From NCBI GenBank assembly GCA_904501885.1, contig CAJGCP010000005.1, positions 1-64,000 on the forward strand: 64,000 bases of DNA, in the 5' to 3' direction. Shown here in pieces: positions 8,886 to 17,186 of the stretch. This DNA comes from an uncultured Acetatifactor sp. (GTDB lineage Bacteria > Bacillota > Clostridia > Lachnospirales > Lachnospiraceae). The notes under the pieces were generated by a model that was not told where the DNA came from, made no database searches, and worked only from the letters and a program-made list of their open reading frames with translations. Within the stretch, counting starts at the first letter, position 1. Each line of letters opens with the position of its first letter. The translations under genes and the position numbers were made by a program.

Positions 8886-10115
8886 TTAGAAATACAGATT
8901 ATTCAAATGCATGGGCAGTCCCTCCACCATCATGGGAGGTACTTCGGACTGAATCAAAGGACGGATGTAGTTAATTAACTCGTCGGAAACATTTGTGCCG
9001 TCGTCGATAATCCATTCTGCGGGAACAGTTTTTTCCACATTGGCAATCATGTGTACATCCTGGCAACCTGTAATACATTGATAGGGTGTATTGGAAACAC
9101 GGTCCAGGGTAACCACCTGACCGGTTTTGCCTTCAAAGGCATATTTTACAGCAGCAGCACCCACCTGAAACGCTTCGGTGACATCTACATTGGAAGCCAA
9201 ATGGGAAGCACAACGTTGCATGGTATTTAACTCAACGGCACGGGTCTTGATGCCAAGTCTTGCTGCCAGCATATCTGCCAGCACTTTGCCCACACCCTGC
9301 ATCTGCTTGTGACCGAAGGCATCCACAGAAGATGCTTCGGAGGCAAGCTCAAACACATATCTGCCATCTGCCAACTTGATACCCTCGGATACCGCGATAA
9401 CAAGGCTTTTTTTCTTTGCAACCAATTCACGTATTTTTGCGGTAAAACTTTCAGGGTCAAAAGTGCTTTCCGGTAAGTAGATCAAATCCGCACCGGGGCA
9501 ATCAGCACCCTTTGCCAATGCGGCAGCAGCGGTCAGCCAGCCTGCGTTTCGTCCCATGATTTCAATGATGGTCACGGATTTCATATCATATACAAGGCTA
9601 TCTAAAATCAATTCCTTGGTGACAGTGGCGATGAACTTCGCAGCACTACCATAGCCGGGAGTGTGATCGGTGGCAGCCAAGTCGTTGTCGATGGTCTTGG
9701 GAACCCCGATGAATTTGATATCGCTACCAACGATAGCGGCATAATCGGACAGCATCTTGATAGTGTCCATGGAATCATTTCCGCCGATGTAAAAGAAAGC
9801 GTCGATTTCCAGTTCGTTCAGTCTTGTGAAAATCTGCTCATAAACTTCCTTGCCCATTTCAATGGGAGGTAGTTTATAACGGCAGGAACCCAAATAGGAA
9901 GAAGGGGTTCTTTTCAATAAATCCACATCCATAGGAGATTTGATGTAGTCCGTCAAAAGGACATAATCGCCATCCAGAAGTCCCTGGATGCCGTGGCGCA
10001 TACCGTAAATCTTGTCCGCACCCAAATCTTTTGCGGCCTGAAATACACCGGCGAGACTGGAGTTGATAACGGCGGTGGGACCGCCGGATTGTCCTACGAT
10101 AATATTGCGATGCAT
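8886..10115 (-). CDS. pfp: 6-phosphofructokinase, PPi-type (diphosphate-fructose-6-phosphate 1-phosphotransferase)
   Basis: Phosphorylates fructose 6-phosphate in glycolysis. The 409-residue length and the motifs IVGQSGGPTAVINSS, YIGGNDSMDT, VPKTIDNDL and EIMGRNAGWL place it in the PFK superfamily. The Asp in GGND and the Lys in PKTIDND are the residues that typify PPi-dependent enzymes (ATP-dependent forms have Gly at both sites), so PPi is the more likely phosphoryl donor; this is inference from those two positions. The start at 10115 is preceded on the minus strand by AAAGAGGC; an upstream frame extension to 10220 has no binding site. Confidence 0.88.
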   Translation of the reverse strand: MHRNIIVGQSGGPTAVINSSLAGVFQAAKDLGADKIYGMRHGIQGLLDGDYVLLTDYIKSPMDVDLLKRTPSSYLGSCRYKLPPIEMGKEVYEQIFTRLNELEIDAFFYIGGNDSMDTIKMLSDYAAIVGSDIKFIGVPKTIDNDLAATDHTPGYGSAAKFIATVTKELILDSLVYDMKSVTIIEIMGRNAGWLTAAAALAKGADCPGADLIYLPESTFDPESFTAKIRELVAKKKSLVIAVSEGIKLADGRYVFELASEASSVDAFGHKQMQGVGKVLADMLAARLGIKTRAVELNTMQRCASHLASNVDVTEAFQVGAAAVKYAFEGKTGQVVTLDRVSNTPYQCITGCQDVHMIANVEKTVPAEWIIDDGTNVSDELINYIRPLIQSEVPPMMVEGLPMHLNNLYF

Positions 10116-10224
10116 AATTGCCTCTTTCTGCGTGTGCATCACGCGGGTTGTTCGTGTAACGAATACTTCTGCATAAGATTTTCCAATCATATGCGATGTA
10201 TATATGGAGGTTAACGACATTTGT

Positions 10225-10254
10225 ATTTTACCATAATTGCAGGGATGCTGACAA
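10225..10254 (-). promoter_or_regulatory. Promoter of the phosphofructokinase gene
   Basis: On the minus strand TTGTCA (10254-10249), 18-base spacer, TAAAAT (10230-10225) preceded by TGG, an extended -10. It leaves a leader of about 100 bases. Confidence 0.6.
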
Positions 10255-10276
10255 TGGGAAAATTGGTGGAATAGTG

Positions 10277-10305
10277 TTGAGTTTACGTCCTGCCTGTGCT
10301 ATATT
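10277..10305 (+). promoter_or_regulatory. Promoter of the YgjV-like gene
   Basis: TTGAGT (10277-10282), 17-base spacer, TATATT (10300-10305). It is divergent from the phosphofructokinase promoter. Confidence 0.65.
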
Positions 10306-10341
10306 TATAGCGGTTGAAAATAAAAGGCGGAGGAACAAAAG

Positions 10342-10938
10342 ATGCCTACTCTTACGAATGCATATTTGATTTCACAGTTGCTGGCTTTGGCCGGAACTAT
10401 CATTGTGGCAATCGGTATGCAACAGAAAAAATACGACCATATCGTACTCAGCAAAATTACAAACGAATTTTTAGGTGCAGTTCATTATATATTACTTGGT
10501 GGATACACCGGCATGGCAATGAATTTTGCCAGTTGTATGACCAACGGTGTGTATTGGTACCGTGTCAAAAAAGGGAAGAGCACATTGCCATTTCAGATTA
10601 TTTTTGGCATCATGTTCGTTGCCATTGGAGCAATGTCCTGGCAGGGACCCATCAGTATATTTGTGGTGTTGGCAAAATTGATATCTTCCGTGTCACTGGG
10701 CATTAAGCATCCCCGAATTATTCGAATCTTAAACTTGATTAGCAACCCCTGTTGGTTAATTTATAATGCATATTTTGGCAGTATTGCCGGAATGATGACG
10801 GATTCCGTGATTACGATTTCTACGCTGATTGCTTTTATCCGTTTGGATGTGCTTAAGAGGGATGAGGAGAAGAAGGCAACCGGGAACCGGGAAGAAGTTG
10901 CGGTTGTAGCAGTGGGCGAGAGCGAAGAGGTCAAATAA
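10342..10938 (+). CDS. YgjV-like inner membrane protein
   Basis: A 198-residue integral membrane protein with about five or six hydrophobic segments (for example LISQLLALAGTIIVAIGM, FQIIFGIMFVAIGAMSW, LISNPCWLIYNAYF) and a charged, probably cytosolic tail of roughly 30 residues. The QQKKYDHIVLSKITNEFLGAVHYILLGGYTGM core and the NPCWLIYN motif resemble the bacterial YgjV family, whose function is unknown. RBS GGCGGAGG at 10326-10333. The next gene begins two bases after its stop, so the two are probably co-transcribed. Confidence 0.75.
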   Translation: MPTLTNAYLISQLLALAGTIIVAIGMQQKKYDHIVLSKITNEFLGAVHYILLGGYTGMAMNFASCMTNGVYWYRVKKGKSTLPFQIIFGIMFVAIGAMSWQGPISIFVVLAKLISSVSLGIKHPRIIRILNLISNPCWLIYNAYFGSIAGMMTDSVITISTLIAFIRLDVLKRDEEKKATGNREEVAVVAVGESEEVK

Positions 10939-10940
10939 CA

Positions 10941-11597
10941 ATGAAACGCAATGTGAGTTTAGCGGAAATATCAGATGGACGTTTATACGGCGAGAACGAT
11001 ATGGTGAAGGCAGACTGCCATGGATGCAAGGGCTGCTCTAAATGCTGTCACGGCATGGGGGAATCCATCGTGCTTGACCCATACGACATCTATCGATAGC
11101 AGGTAGGCGAGGGGCTTGGATTTCAGGAGTTGTTGTCTTTCGGAAAGATAGAGTTGAATGTGGTGGATGGTGTGATTTTGCCGAACCTGAAGATGGCAGA
11201 GGCTTGTGCTTTCTTGGATTCCAACGGCAGATGCAGTATCCACAAAAGCCGTCCCGGTATTTGCAGATTGTTTCCTTTGGGGAGATATTACGAAAACGGA
11301 GATTTCAAATACTTTTTACAGACAGGAGAATGTGCAGAGTCCAACCGCTCTAAAGTGAAGGTAAGCAAGTGGATAGATACGCCCAATCTTCGCGCCTATC
11401 ATGATTTCCTGTGTACCTGGCATTACTTCTTGAATGAAATTGAGGAAGCAGTAGGTGATTTGGAAGATATGGAGGCAGGCAAACGGTTGAACATGCTGGT
11501 ACTGCAGACTTTCTTTATGATGCCCTATGATATAGAAGAAGATTTTTATGGGCAGTTCGAAGAACGTATGGAATTGTTCCGTCAGGGCAATGAGTAA
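10941..11597 (+). pseudogene. YkgJ-like Fe/Zn-cluster protein interrupted by an in-frame amber codon
   Basis: Reading from ATG 10941 gives a YkgJ/CxxCxxCC-type protein (DCHGCKGCSKCCHGMGESIV, then DPYDIYR) that meets TAG at 11097-11099, codon 53, and continues open in the same frame to TAA 11595-11597 for a total of 218 residues. The downstream part keeps the expected second cysteine cluster (CAFLDSNGRCSIHKSRPGICRLFPLG and CTW). The remainder of the frame is undamaged, so this is a recent nonsense change, a sequencing error, or readthrough. YkgJ-family proteins are small metal-cluster proteins of unclear function. A terminator follows at 11614. Confidence 0.75.
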
Positions 11598-11613
11598 ATA
11601 ATAACAAAAAATG

Positions 11614-11640
11614 AAAGGCCAGTGTTTTCACTGGCCTTTT
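11614..11640 (+). terminator. Terminator after the YkgJ-like gene
   Basis: AAAGGCCAGTG (11614-11624), loop TTTT, CACTGGCCTTT (11629-11639), a perfect 11-bp stem. Confidence 0.9.
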
Positions 11641-11830
11641 GTGTAGACAAAAAAACAGGCGTGTGATACAATAACTTCCACCCTACAATATCCGGTAGGA
11701 TTCTATCATCTTTTTATCACATATTTTCATTACATCTTTTGTTTTCCGTATTTATTGATTATGCATCTTGATTATTTCTGTATATCAGTTCTTTGTATCA
11801 TTTTTTTCATCACAATTTTATCTCAAAACC

Positions 11831-11859
11831 TTTACACACGTATTAACACGTATTATAAT
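11831..11859 (+). promoter_or_regulatory. hicAB promoter overlapped by a 10-bp direct repeat (probable operator)
   Basis: TTTACA (11831-11836), 17-base spacer, TATAAT (11854-11859). Two head-to-tail copies of ACACGTATTA at 11836-11845 and 11846-11855 fill the spacer and run into the -10. This position suits autorepression by the HicB DNA-binding domain or the HicAB complex. Confidence 0.75.
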
Positions 11860-11878
11860 ATAGAAGGGAGTTATGTTC

Positions 11879-12100
11879 ATGCCAATGACGCCACAGGAGA
11901 TGATAAAACATCTCAAAAAGAATGGATTTAAAAAAGTGAGCCAAAATGGATCTCACGTAAAAATGAGAAATCCCCAAACGGGCAAAACTGTAATTATTCC
12001 TTATCATGCGAAAGACCTCAAAAAAGGGCTGGAGCAAGCGATACTAAAACAGGCAGGGTTAAAAACCACGCCCACAACTGGAGGTATAGAACATGAATAA
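11879..12100 (+). CDS. hicA: HicA mRNA interferase toxin
   Basis: A 73-residue double-stranded-RNA-binding-like toxin that cleaves mRNA when freed from HicB. The family core is clear: MTPQEMIKHLKKNGF, then SQNGSHVKMRNPQTGKTVIIPYH with the catalytic His in GSHVK, then KDLKKGLEQAILKQAGL. The ATG at 11879 lies 8 bases from GGAG (11867-11870) and is preferred to 11873, which is only 2 bases away. The 3' end overlaps hicB by 8 bases. Confidence 0.93.
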   Translation: MPMTPQEMIKHLKKNGFKKVSQNGSHVKMRNPQTGKTVIIPYHAKDLKKGLEQAILKQAGLKTTPTTGGIEHE

Positions 12101-12491
12101 ATTATTTTATCCTGCAATTTTTCACAGGGCGGAAGAAGGAGGCTTTTGGATTACATTTCCTGATATACCTGAATGTATGACGCAGGGAGATGATATGGAG
12201 CAAGCTTATGAAATGGCGGTTGAGGCTTTGGGACTTGCGATTACCGGCTTTGAGGAAGAAAGTATACCTATCCCTAATGCGTCTAAACCCGATGCTATCA
12301 CTACTGCGGCAGACGAATTCTGCGTCGTAATAGAGTTTGATATGCTTGCCTATAAAAAACGCACAGGTTCCAAGGCGGTCAAAAAAACTCTTACCATACC
12401 TGAGTGGCTAAATGAGGAAGCAACTGCTCTTGGTGTAAATTTTTCTCAGGTATTGCAAGAGGCTTTGATGATAAAAATTGGAGCAAAGTAA
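12093..12491 (+). CDS. hicB: HicB antitoxin
   Basis: A 132-residue antitoxin with an N-terminal partial RNase H-like fold (YPAIFHRAEEGGFWITFPDIPECMTQGDDMEQAYEMAVEALGL) and a C-terminal ribbon-helix-helix-like region (KTLTIPEWLNEEATALGVNF, SQVLQEAL) that would bind the operator. RBS GGAGG at 12079-12083 lies inside hicA and the two frames overlap, indicating translational coupling. The toxin-first order is usual for hicAB. Confidence 0.93.
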   Translation: MNKLFYPAIFHRAEEGGFWITFPDIPECMTQGDDMEQAYEMAVEALGLAITGFEEESIPIPNASKPDAITTAADEFCVVIEFDMLAYKKRTGSKAVKKTLTIPEWLNEEATALGVNFSQVLQEALMIKIGAK

Positions 12492-12500
12492 ATATATAAT

Positions 12501-12526
12501 AAAGGCCGGTGGTTGCACCGGCCTTT
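12501..12526. terminator. Terminator between hicB and azlD
   Basis: AAAGGCCGGTG (12501-12511), loop GTTG, CACCGGCCTTT (12516-12526). The perfect stem can serve both converging units. Confidence 0.85.
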
Positions 12527-12534
12527 CGCATATT

Positions 12535-12867
12535 TTACATCATTGTCTGTAGCAAAATCATATAGCACACTGTACCGCAGATGATACTGAGTAGCGTGTT
12601 GCGTTTCCATACATGTAATACTACCACCAAAGCCACTGCGATGAGCTCCGGCAAGCCGTAGGGAGCGGCAGTAAAGGTAATGCCCTTGAGGCAGTACACC
12701 ACCAGCATGCCCATAATGGCATAGGGGAGGTATTTTCCCAGGAAACTGATATAGGCAGGAGTTTTTCTGTGACCAAATACCAGGAAGGGGAGAACTCTCA
12801 AAAGGAGTGTCACGGCAGACATAATCACGATGGCCCAGAAGGACTGGTTGGAAATAATGGTCGTCAT
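12535..12867 (-). CDS. azlD: Branched-chain amino acid exporter small subunit
   Basis: A 110-residue, very hydrophobic protein with three or four membrane segments (FWAIVIMSAVTLLLRVLPFLVF, YLPYAIMGMLVVYCL, LIAVALVVVLHVW, LLSIICGTVCYMIL). The sequence from the N-terminus through LLRVLPFLVFG is characteristic of AzlD. Together with AzlC it forms an exporter for branched-chain or related amino acids. The ATG at 12867 overlaps the azlC stop (ATGA) and is 7 bases from AGGAGG, so the two are translationally coupled. Confidence 0.88.
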   Translation of the reverse strand: MTTIISNQSFWAIVIMSAVTLLLRVLPFLVFGHRKTPAYISFLGKYLPYAIMGMLVVYCLKGITFTAAPYGLPELIAVALVVVLHVWKRNTLLSIICGTVCYMILLQTMM

Positions 12868-13637
12868 ACGCAATCCTCCTTATTATCAAACATTGAGATA
12901 TCTTTCGTGTCAAGTGTCAAAGTATCCTGTTGTTGTGAAGTGGCAGATTGTTCGAACGTTTCGCTTTGTTCCAATATCTTACGCTTCATGGTAAGGGCTA
13001 TGGTAATCATTATCATGGCGGGAATCAGGAAATGATCCGCTCCAAAGAACAAGAGACACAGCACCGACGCTTCCACACCAATCAGGGCGGGACGGTGCTC
13101 TTTTGTGGTTAGCCATTGTTCTACGAAGACAGTGACGAACAATGCAGTCATGGCGAAGTCGATACCTGCCGTGTTGAAGGTCAGCAGACCGCCAACGAGG
13201 GAGCCCAGCACGCTGCCCATCACCCAGTAGGTGTGATTCAGGGCAGAGATGGTCAAATAGTATCGGTGGGGCTGTAATCCCTCAGGTACATCCCCGGTGC
13301 ACACCAAAGAGTAGGTCTCGTCAGTGAGGGCATGCATCAGATAGGGTTTCTTGTGTCCGGCACCGCGATACTTATCTACCATTGAAATGCCATAAAACAA
13401 ATGTCTTGCGTTGACCATCAAAGTGGTGACTGCTACAGAAACCAGAGAGGCACCGGCGGTCATCAGGGAGATGCCCACAAATTGCATGGATCCTGCATAG
13501 ATAAATAAGCTCATTGCGAGAGCCCACCCTACGCCGTATCCATTTACCTGTAATAAAATGCCAAATCCCATACCCAGCACCAGATAGCCTGCTAAAACAG
13601 GCAGGGTTTTGGGAAAGGCAACTTTGAGATATTTCAT
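12864..13637 (-). CDS. azlC: Branched-chain amino acid exporter large subunit
   Basis: A 257-residue membrane protein of the AzlC/YgaZ family. The opening AFPKTLPVLAGYLVLGMGFGILLQ, the segment IYAGSMQFVGISLMTAG and the HLFYGISM motif (VNARHLFYGISMV) are family hallmarks. An unusual polar, Gln/Ser/Asp-rich tail of about 40 residues (EQSETFEQSATSQQQDTL and beyond) follows the last membrane segment. Paired with azlD. Confidence 0.9.
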   Translation of the reverse strand: MKYLKVAFPKTLPVLAGYLVLGMGFGILLQVNGYGVGWALAMSLFIYAGSMQFVGISLMTAGASLVSVAVTTLMVNARHLFYGISMVDKYRGAGHKKPYLMHALTDETYSLVCTGDVPEGLQPHRYYLTISALNHTYWVMGSVLGSLVGGLLTFNTAGIDFAMTALFVTVFVEQWLTTKEHRPALIGVEASVLCLLFFGADHFLIPAMIMITIALTMKRKILEQSETFEQSATSQQQDTLTLDTKDISMFDNKEDCV

Positions 13638-13887
13638 ATTCTCGTGTTCTCCATAGTAAAAATAGAATTTTCAGTAGAATTTTACCACGTGAAAAACGCA
13701 CATAAAATGCAGATTTCACACTATTTTTTTATACTATAAAATAAATAAAAATAAAAAGCAAGAAAGATATTGATTTCTCAAAATCTTTGTGTTACATTCC
13801 ACTTGAAGAGAGCAAAAATCCACATAATTATGAGACGCAAATGACCTTCATCGAAGCAAAAATAAAAGGTCTTGCGGAGGGTGAAAC

Positions 13888-15270
13888 GTGAATAATTTTA
13901 CAGTCATGTACAGCTTGTTGGGCGGAAAGTTAAGAAGACTGTTTTTTATGTCCTATCCGGAAACAAATCATGATTACAAAAAAAGTCGTATTTGCTACAC
14001 TACGGCAAGTGCAGCCATCTCTCCTGTGACGGACTTGACGCAGGGTGCGTATCTGGTGGCGCTGATGACCTATCTGGGATTTTCAGACGGCGATATGGGT
14101 GTTGTCAATGCCATTGCCAGCTTGGCGGGTGTGATGCAATTGGTTTCTATGAAACTTTCCAGGAAAATCGTAAAGAATAAATTGCTTGTTTGCACCGGAA
14201 GTTTCCAAAGGTTTTGGTTGTCCTTTATGTTTTTTATTCCGTTGTTTGCGCTGTCCGGAAGAACGGGGCGTCTCCTGATGGCGACATGTTATCTTTTGGC
14301 GCAAGTGTCGGGAACCATCATTGGTCCCGCCACCACGGACTGGGTGGCAAGATTGGTGCCTGAACGTTTTCGAGGTAGATATTTTTCCATCAAAGAGTCA
14401 ATTGGTACTTTTACAAATATAACCACCACACTGATCGTGGGTATCCTATTGGATGCTTTGGCGGACCGCCAGATGCTGATGTTTACAGTGGTTGGTTCTA
14501 TTATCGCTGTTTTGGTTGCCATTCATGTGATTTTTACAATGATGATGAAGGAACCCAAATTTGAACACCTGAACGCTGACGGCAAGGAAATGATGGGCAG
14601 ATTAGCGAAGAAGGACACCGTGGCAAGTCAAGAACAGACAGTGAAGTTCTCAGAAGAGTTGCGTATTGCTTTTGCAGACAAAAACTTTCGGAAGCTACTT
14701 GTGTTCCATCTTTTATATGTAATAGCGATTTATATTGCGAATCCCTTCAATGGAAGTTTTAAGGTAAATGACTTGAAACTGTCCTATACCTTTTTGTCCG
14801 CTTGTACTTTTGGCACTTGTATCATCCGCGTATTCCTGCTCCCTAAAGTTGGTAAATTGGCGGATAAGGTGGGTATGACTAAGGTTACCACCTGGGCCTT
14901 TGTGGGATTGGCAATGAATTATCTGTTCACCGGGTTGGCGAATCCAAACAATGCTATCCCGATGCATATCTTAAGTGCCATTGGAAATGCTGCGGCATGG
15001 GGATTTATCGGCACGGGTATGTTGGGCATCCAGTTGAAGTGTCTGAGTGAGGAAAGACGCATCACCCAATTGGCATTGTTAAATGTGATTGGCGGTCTGG
15101 TGGGATTTGCGTTTACTTTCGTTATGGGTAAGTTTGTGGACTGGGTAGAAGTGTTTATCTCCACCCGGGATACGATTTTCACCTATGCGCAGCAGATCAC
15201 CAATATGCTTGGCGTAGTGATGATAGCATTGCTTATCCTCTATATGAGAAAGACATTCAAGGGCATATAA
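13888..15270 (+). CDS. MFS transporter
   Basis: A 460-residue major facilitator protein with about twelve hydrophobic segments. Segments include TDLTQGAYLVALMTYLGFSD, an inter-helix loop GPATTDWVARLVPERFRGRYFS that corresponds to the A-like motif region, and a central hydrophilic loop rich in Lys/Glu. The start is GTG at 13888, 7 bases after GGAGG (13876-13880); no in-frame ATG has a better site. The first 30 residues are predicted cytosolic. No neighbour indicates the substrate. Confidence 0.75.
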   Translation: MNNFTVMYSLLGGKLRRLFFMSYPETNHDYKKSRICYTTASAAISPVTDLTQGAYLVALMTYLGFSDGDMGVVNAIASLAGVMQLVSMKLSRKIVKNKLLVCTGSFQRFWLSFMFFIPLFALSGRTGRLLMATCYLLAQVSGTIIGPATTDWVARLVPERFRGRYFSIKESIGTFTNITTTLIVGILLDALADRQMLMFTVVGSIIAVLVAIHVIFTMMMKEPKFEHLNADGKEMMGRLAKKDTVASQEQTVKFSEELRIAFADKNFRKLLVFHLLYVIAIYIANPFNGSFKVNDLKLSYTFLSACTFGTCIIRVFLLPKVGKLADKVGMTKVTTWAFVGLAMNYLFTGLANPNNAIPMHILSAIGNAAAWGFIGTGMLGIQLKCLSEERRITQLALLNVIGGLVGFAFTFVMGKFVDWVEVFISTRDTIFTYAQQITNMLGVVMIALLILYMRKTFKGI

Positions 15271-15323
15271 AAGCAATCAAAAATATAATCTAAGAAAAAG
15301 ATTTATTTTCATTCGAAAAAGCA

Positions 15324-15352
15324 TTGACATATTTCTGCCAATGTGCAATAAT
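15324..15352 (+). promoter_or_regulatory. Promoter of the riboswitch-symporter unit
   Basis: Consensus TTGACA (15324-15329), 17-base spacer, AATAAT (15347-15352). The transcript would start near 15360 and carry the glycine aptamer. Confidence 0.8.
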
Positions 15353-15404
15353 TCAGTAAAGTAAACCGATGAAGTCTTCTGAATCGAAAGAGACAGAAGA
15401 TGGA

Positions 15405-15486
15405 GGCATTCTGGAGAAGTCCGCTATACGCGGGTGCCGAAGGGGCAAGGTGAGAACCGAATCTCTCAGGCAAAAGGACAGAAGCA
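15405..15486 (+). promoter_or_regulatory. Glycine riboswitch aptamer (gcvT element, apparently single)
   Basis: Contains the conserved blocks GGAGAAGTCCGC, GGGTGCCGAAGGGGCAA and AATCTCTCAGGCAAAAGGACA. P1 can form between TTCTG (15409-15413) and CAGAA (15479-15483). No second aptamer follows before the terminator hairpin at 15588. A small upstream hairpin (CTTCTG 15376-15381 with CAGAAG 15394-15399) carries the same letters as P1 and could compete with it. The downstream gene is a glycine/alanine symporter, a known target of this class. Confidence 0.9.
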
Positions 15487-15587
15487 ATCCTATAGAAACA
15501 AAGCGTGGTAGCATGCCTGTAGATGTATCTGCAGAGGATGTGGTTGCGCAGATGTGAATGTGGGACGATATACTGCCTATTCTTCAG

Positions 15588-15615
15588 AGCCACTGGTTTT
15601 CCGGTGGCTTGTTTT
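15588..15615 (+). terminator. Expression-platform terminator of the glycine riboswitch
   Basis: AGCCACTGG (15588-15596), loop TTTT, CCGGTGGCT (15601-15609), then TGTTTT, 60 bases before the symporter start. It probably is the regulated terminator; direction of control (on or off with glycine) cannot be read directly. Confidence 0.8.
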
Positions 15616-15675
15616 AATTCTCGGGAAGAACTCGGGGATTGTAAATTTTTTCAAAGGAGAAAGGAAGAAGAAAAA

Positions 15676-17094
15676 ATGGAATTTTTAGCATCAATGGAAG
15701 CGGCATTATTGCCCGTCGTAGTTACGATTAATAAGTATTTGTCCGATTACATATTAATCGCGTTATTGGTAGGAACAGGTTTGTTCTTTACCATCAAGAC
15801 AAAGTTCGTACAGGTTCGTTGCTTTGGCGAAGGTATGAAACAGGTATTTGGTAACATGAAATTTAAAGGTGGAAAGCAGGCCGCAGGTATGACTTCCTTC
15901 CAGGCTTTAGCAACCGCCATTGCTGCACAGGTTGGTACCGGTAATATCGTAGGTGCATCCGGTGCAATCTTAGTTGGTGGTCCCGGTGCTATTTTCTGGA
16001 TGTGGATCATCGCATTCTTCGGTATGGCTACCATCTATGCCGAGGCAATTCTGGCACAGAAGACCCGTGTGGTAAAAGAAGATGGTACTGTATTGGGTGG
16101 TCCCGTATACTATATCCGTACCGCATTCAAGGGCGCCTTTGGTAAGTTCCTGGCGGTATTCTTTGCAGTGGCATCCATTCTTGCGCTGGGCTTCATGGGC
16201 GCAATGGTACAGTCCAACTCCATCGGAGAATCCTGCAACAATGCATTTGGTATTCCTGCATGGGTTGTTGGTGTTATAGTAGCAGCTGTATCTGTAGCAA
16301 TCTTCATCGGTGGCGCACAGAGAATTGCATCTGTTACTGAGAAGCTGGTTCCTATTATGGCAGGTTTGTTCCTGGTAGGTGGTCTGGTGATTCTTGTTTG
16401 CAGAGCGCAGTATGTTCCTGAGACCATCGGTTTGATTTTCAAATATGCATTTACACCTGATGCGCTCATCGGTGGTGGACTTGGTTATGCTTTGAAGACC
16501 GCAATCAGCCAGGGTGCAAAGAGAGGTTTGTTCTCCAACGAAGCTGGTATGGGTTCCACACCTCACGCACATGCACAGGCTATAGTAGAGGATCCTCACA
16601 AGCAGGGTGTTTCCGCTATGATCGGTGTGTTTGTTGATACCTTCGTAGTATTGACCATGACCGCATTGGTAGTTATCACCTGTCTGTATACCGGAAACGG
16701 TGCGTTGGCAGGCTTGCAGGGCGATGCTTATATTGCTGCTACCTCCGGTGCAACCGCTGTAGTTTCTAAGGCAACTGCAATGCAGATGGCTGCAGGCTCC
16801 GTATTCGGTACAGGATTTGGTAGTGCTTTCGTAGCAGTTTGTCTGTTGTTCTTTGCATTCTCTACCATCATCAGCTGGAACCTGTTTGGTAAGATCAATG
16901 TAGAGTATCTGTTTGGCAAGAAGGGTGTGTTGGTTTACTCCATCATCGCTGTAGTATTCATCTTCCTAGGTTCTTGTCTGTCCAACGATCTTGTTTGGGA
17001 GTTGACCGACATGTTCAACCAGTTGATGGTAATCCCCAACGTACTTGCTATGTGGGCTTTGGCGAAGATGGTAAAGGGTAGAATGGAACAGTAA
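15676..17094 (+). CDS. Sodium:alanine/glycine symporter (AGCS family)
   Basis: A 472-residue secondary transporter with about ten to eleven membrane segments. The family core is plain: MTSFQALATAIAAQVGTGNIVGASGAI, the signature GPGAIFWMWIIAFFGMATIYAEA, and FSNEAGMGSTPHAHAQA. It takes up alanine or glycine with Na+. The ATG at 15676 follows AAGGAAG (15661-15667). The glycine riboswitch in its leader points to glycine as the relevant substrate. Ends at a strong bidirectional terminator. Confidence 0.93.
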   Translation: MEFLASMEAALLPVVVTINKYLSDYILIALLVGTGLFFTIKTKFVQVRCFGEGMKQVFGNMKFKGGKQAAGMTSFQALATAIAAQVGTGNIVGASGAILVGGPGAIFWMWIIAFFGMATIYAEAILAQKTRVVKEDGTVLGGPVYYIRTAFKGAFGKFLAVFFAVASILALGFMGAMVQSNSIGESCNNAFGIPAWVVGVIVAAVSVAIFIGGAQRIASVTEKLVPIMAGLFLVGGLVILVCRAQYVPETIGLIFKYAFTPDALIGGGLGYALKTAISQGAKRGLFSNEAGMGSTPHAHAQAIVEDPHKQGVSAMIGVFVDTFVVLTMTALVVITCLYTGNGALAGLQGDAYIAATSGATAVVSKATAMQMAAGSVFGTGFGSAFVAVCLLFFAFSTIISWNLFGKINVEYLFGKKGVLVYSIIAVVFIFLGSCLSNDLVWELTDMFNQLMVIPNVLAMWALAKMVKGRMEQ

Positions 17095-17146
17095 ATTGTT
17101 TCCTTTGGACATGCTCTTAAGAGCACATATATGAGATGAAATAAGG

Positions 17147-17178
17147 AATGCCACCTGTCGGATGACGGGTGGCATTTT
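17147..17178. terminator. Bidirectional terminator between the symporter and the Gfo/Idh gene
   Basis: AATGCCACCTGTC (17147-17159), loop GGAT, GACGGGTGGCATT (17164-17176), followed by TTTT. The palindrome TGCTCTTAAGAGCA lies just upstream at 17112-17125. Confidence 0.88.
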
Positions 17179-17186
17179 TGGCGGGA

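Noticed and set aside
11097..11099. Pyrrolysine or other recoding at the amber codon of the YkgJ-like gene
   Set aside because: No pyl genes, PYLIS-like hairpin or known Pyl family are seen here; a nonsense change or base error is simpler.
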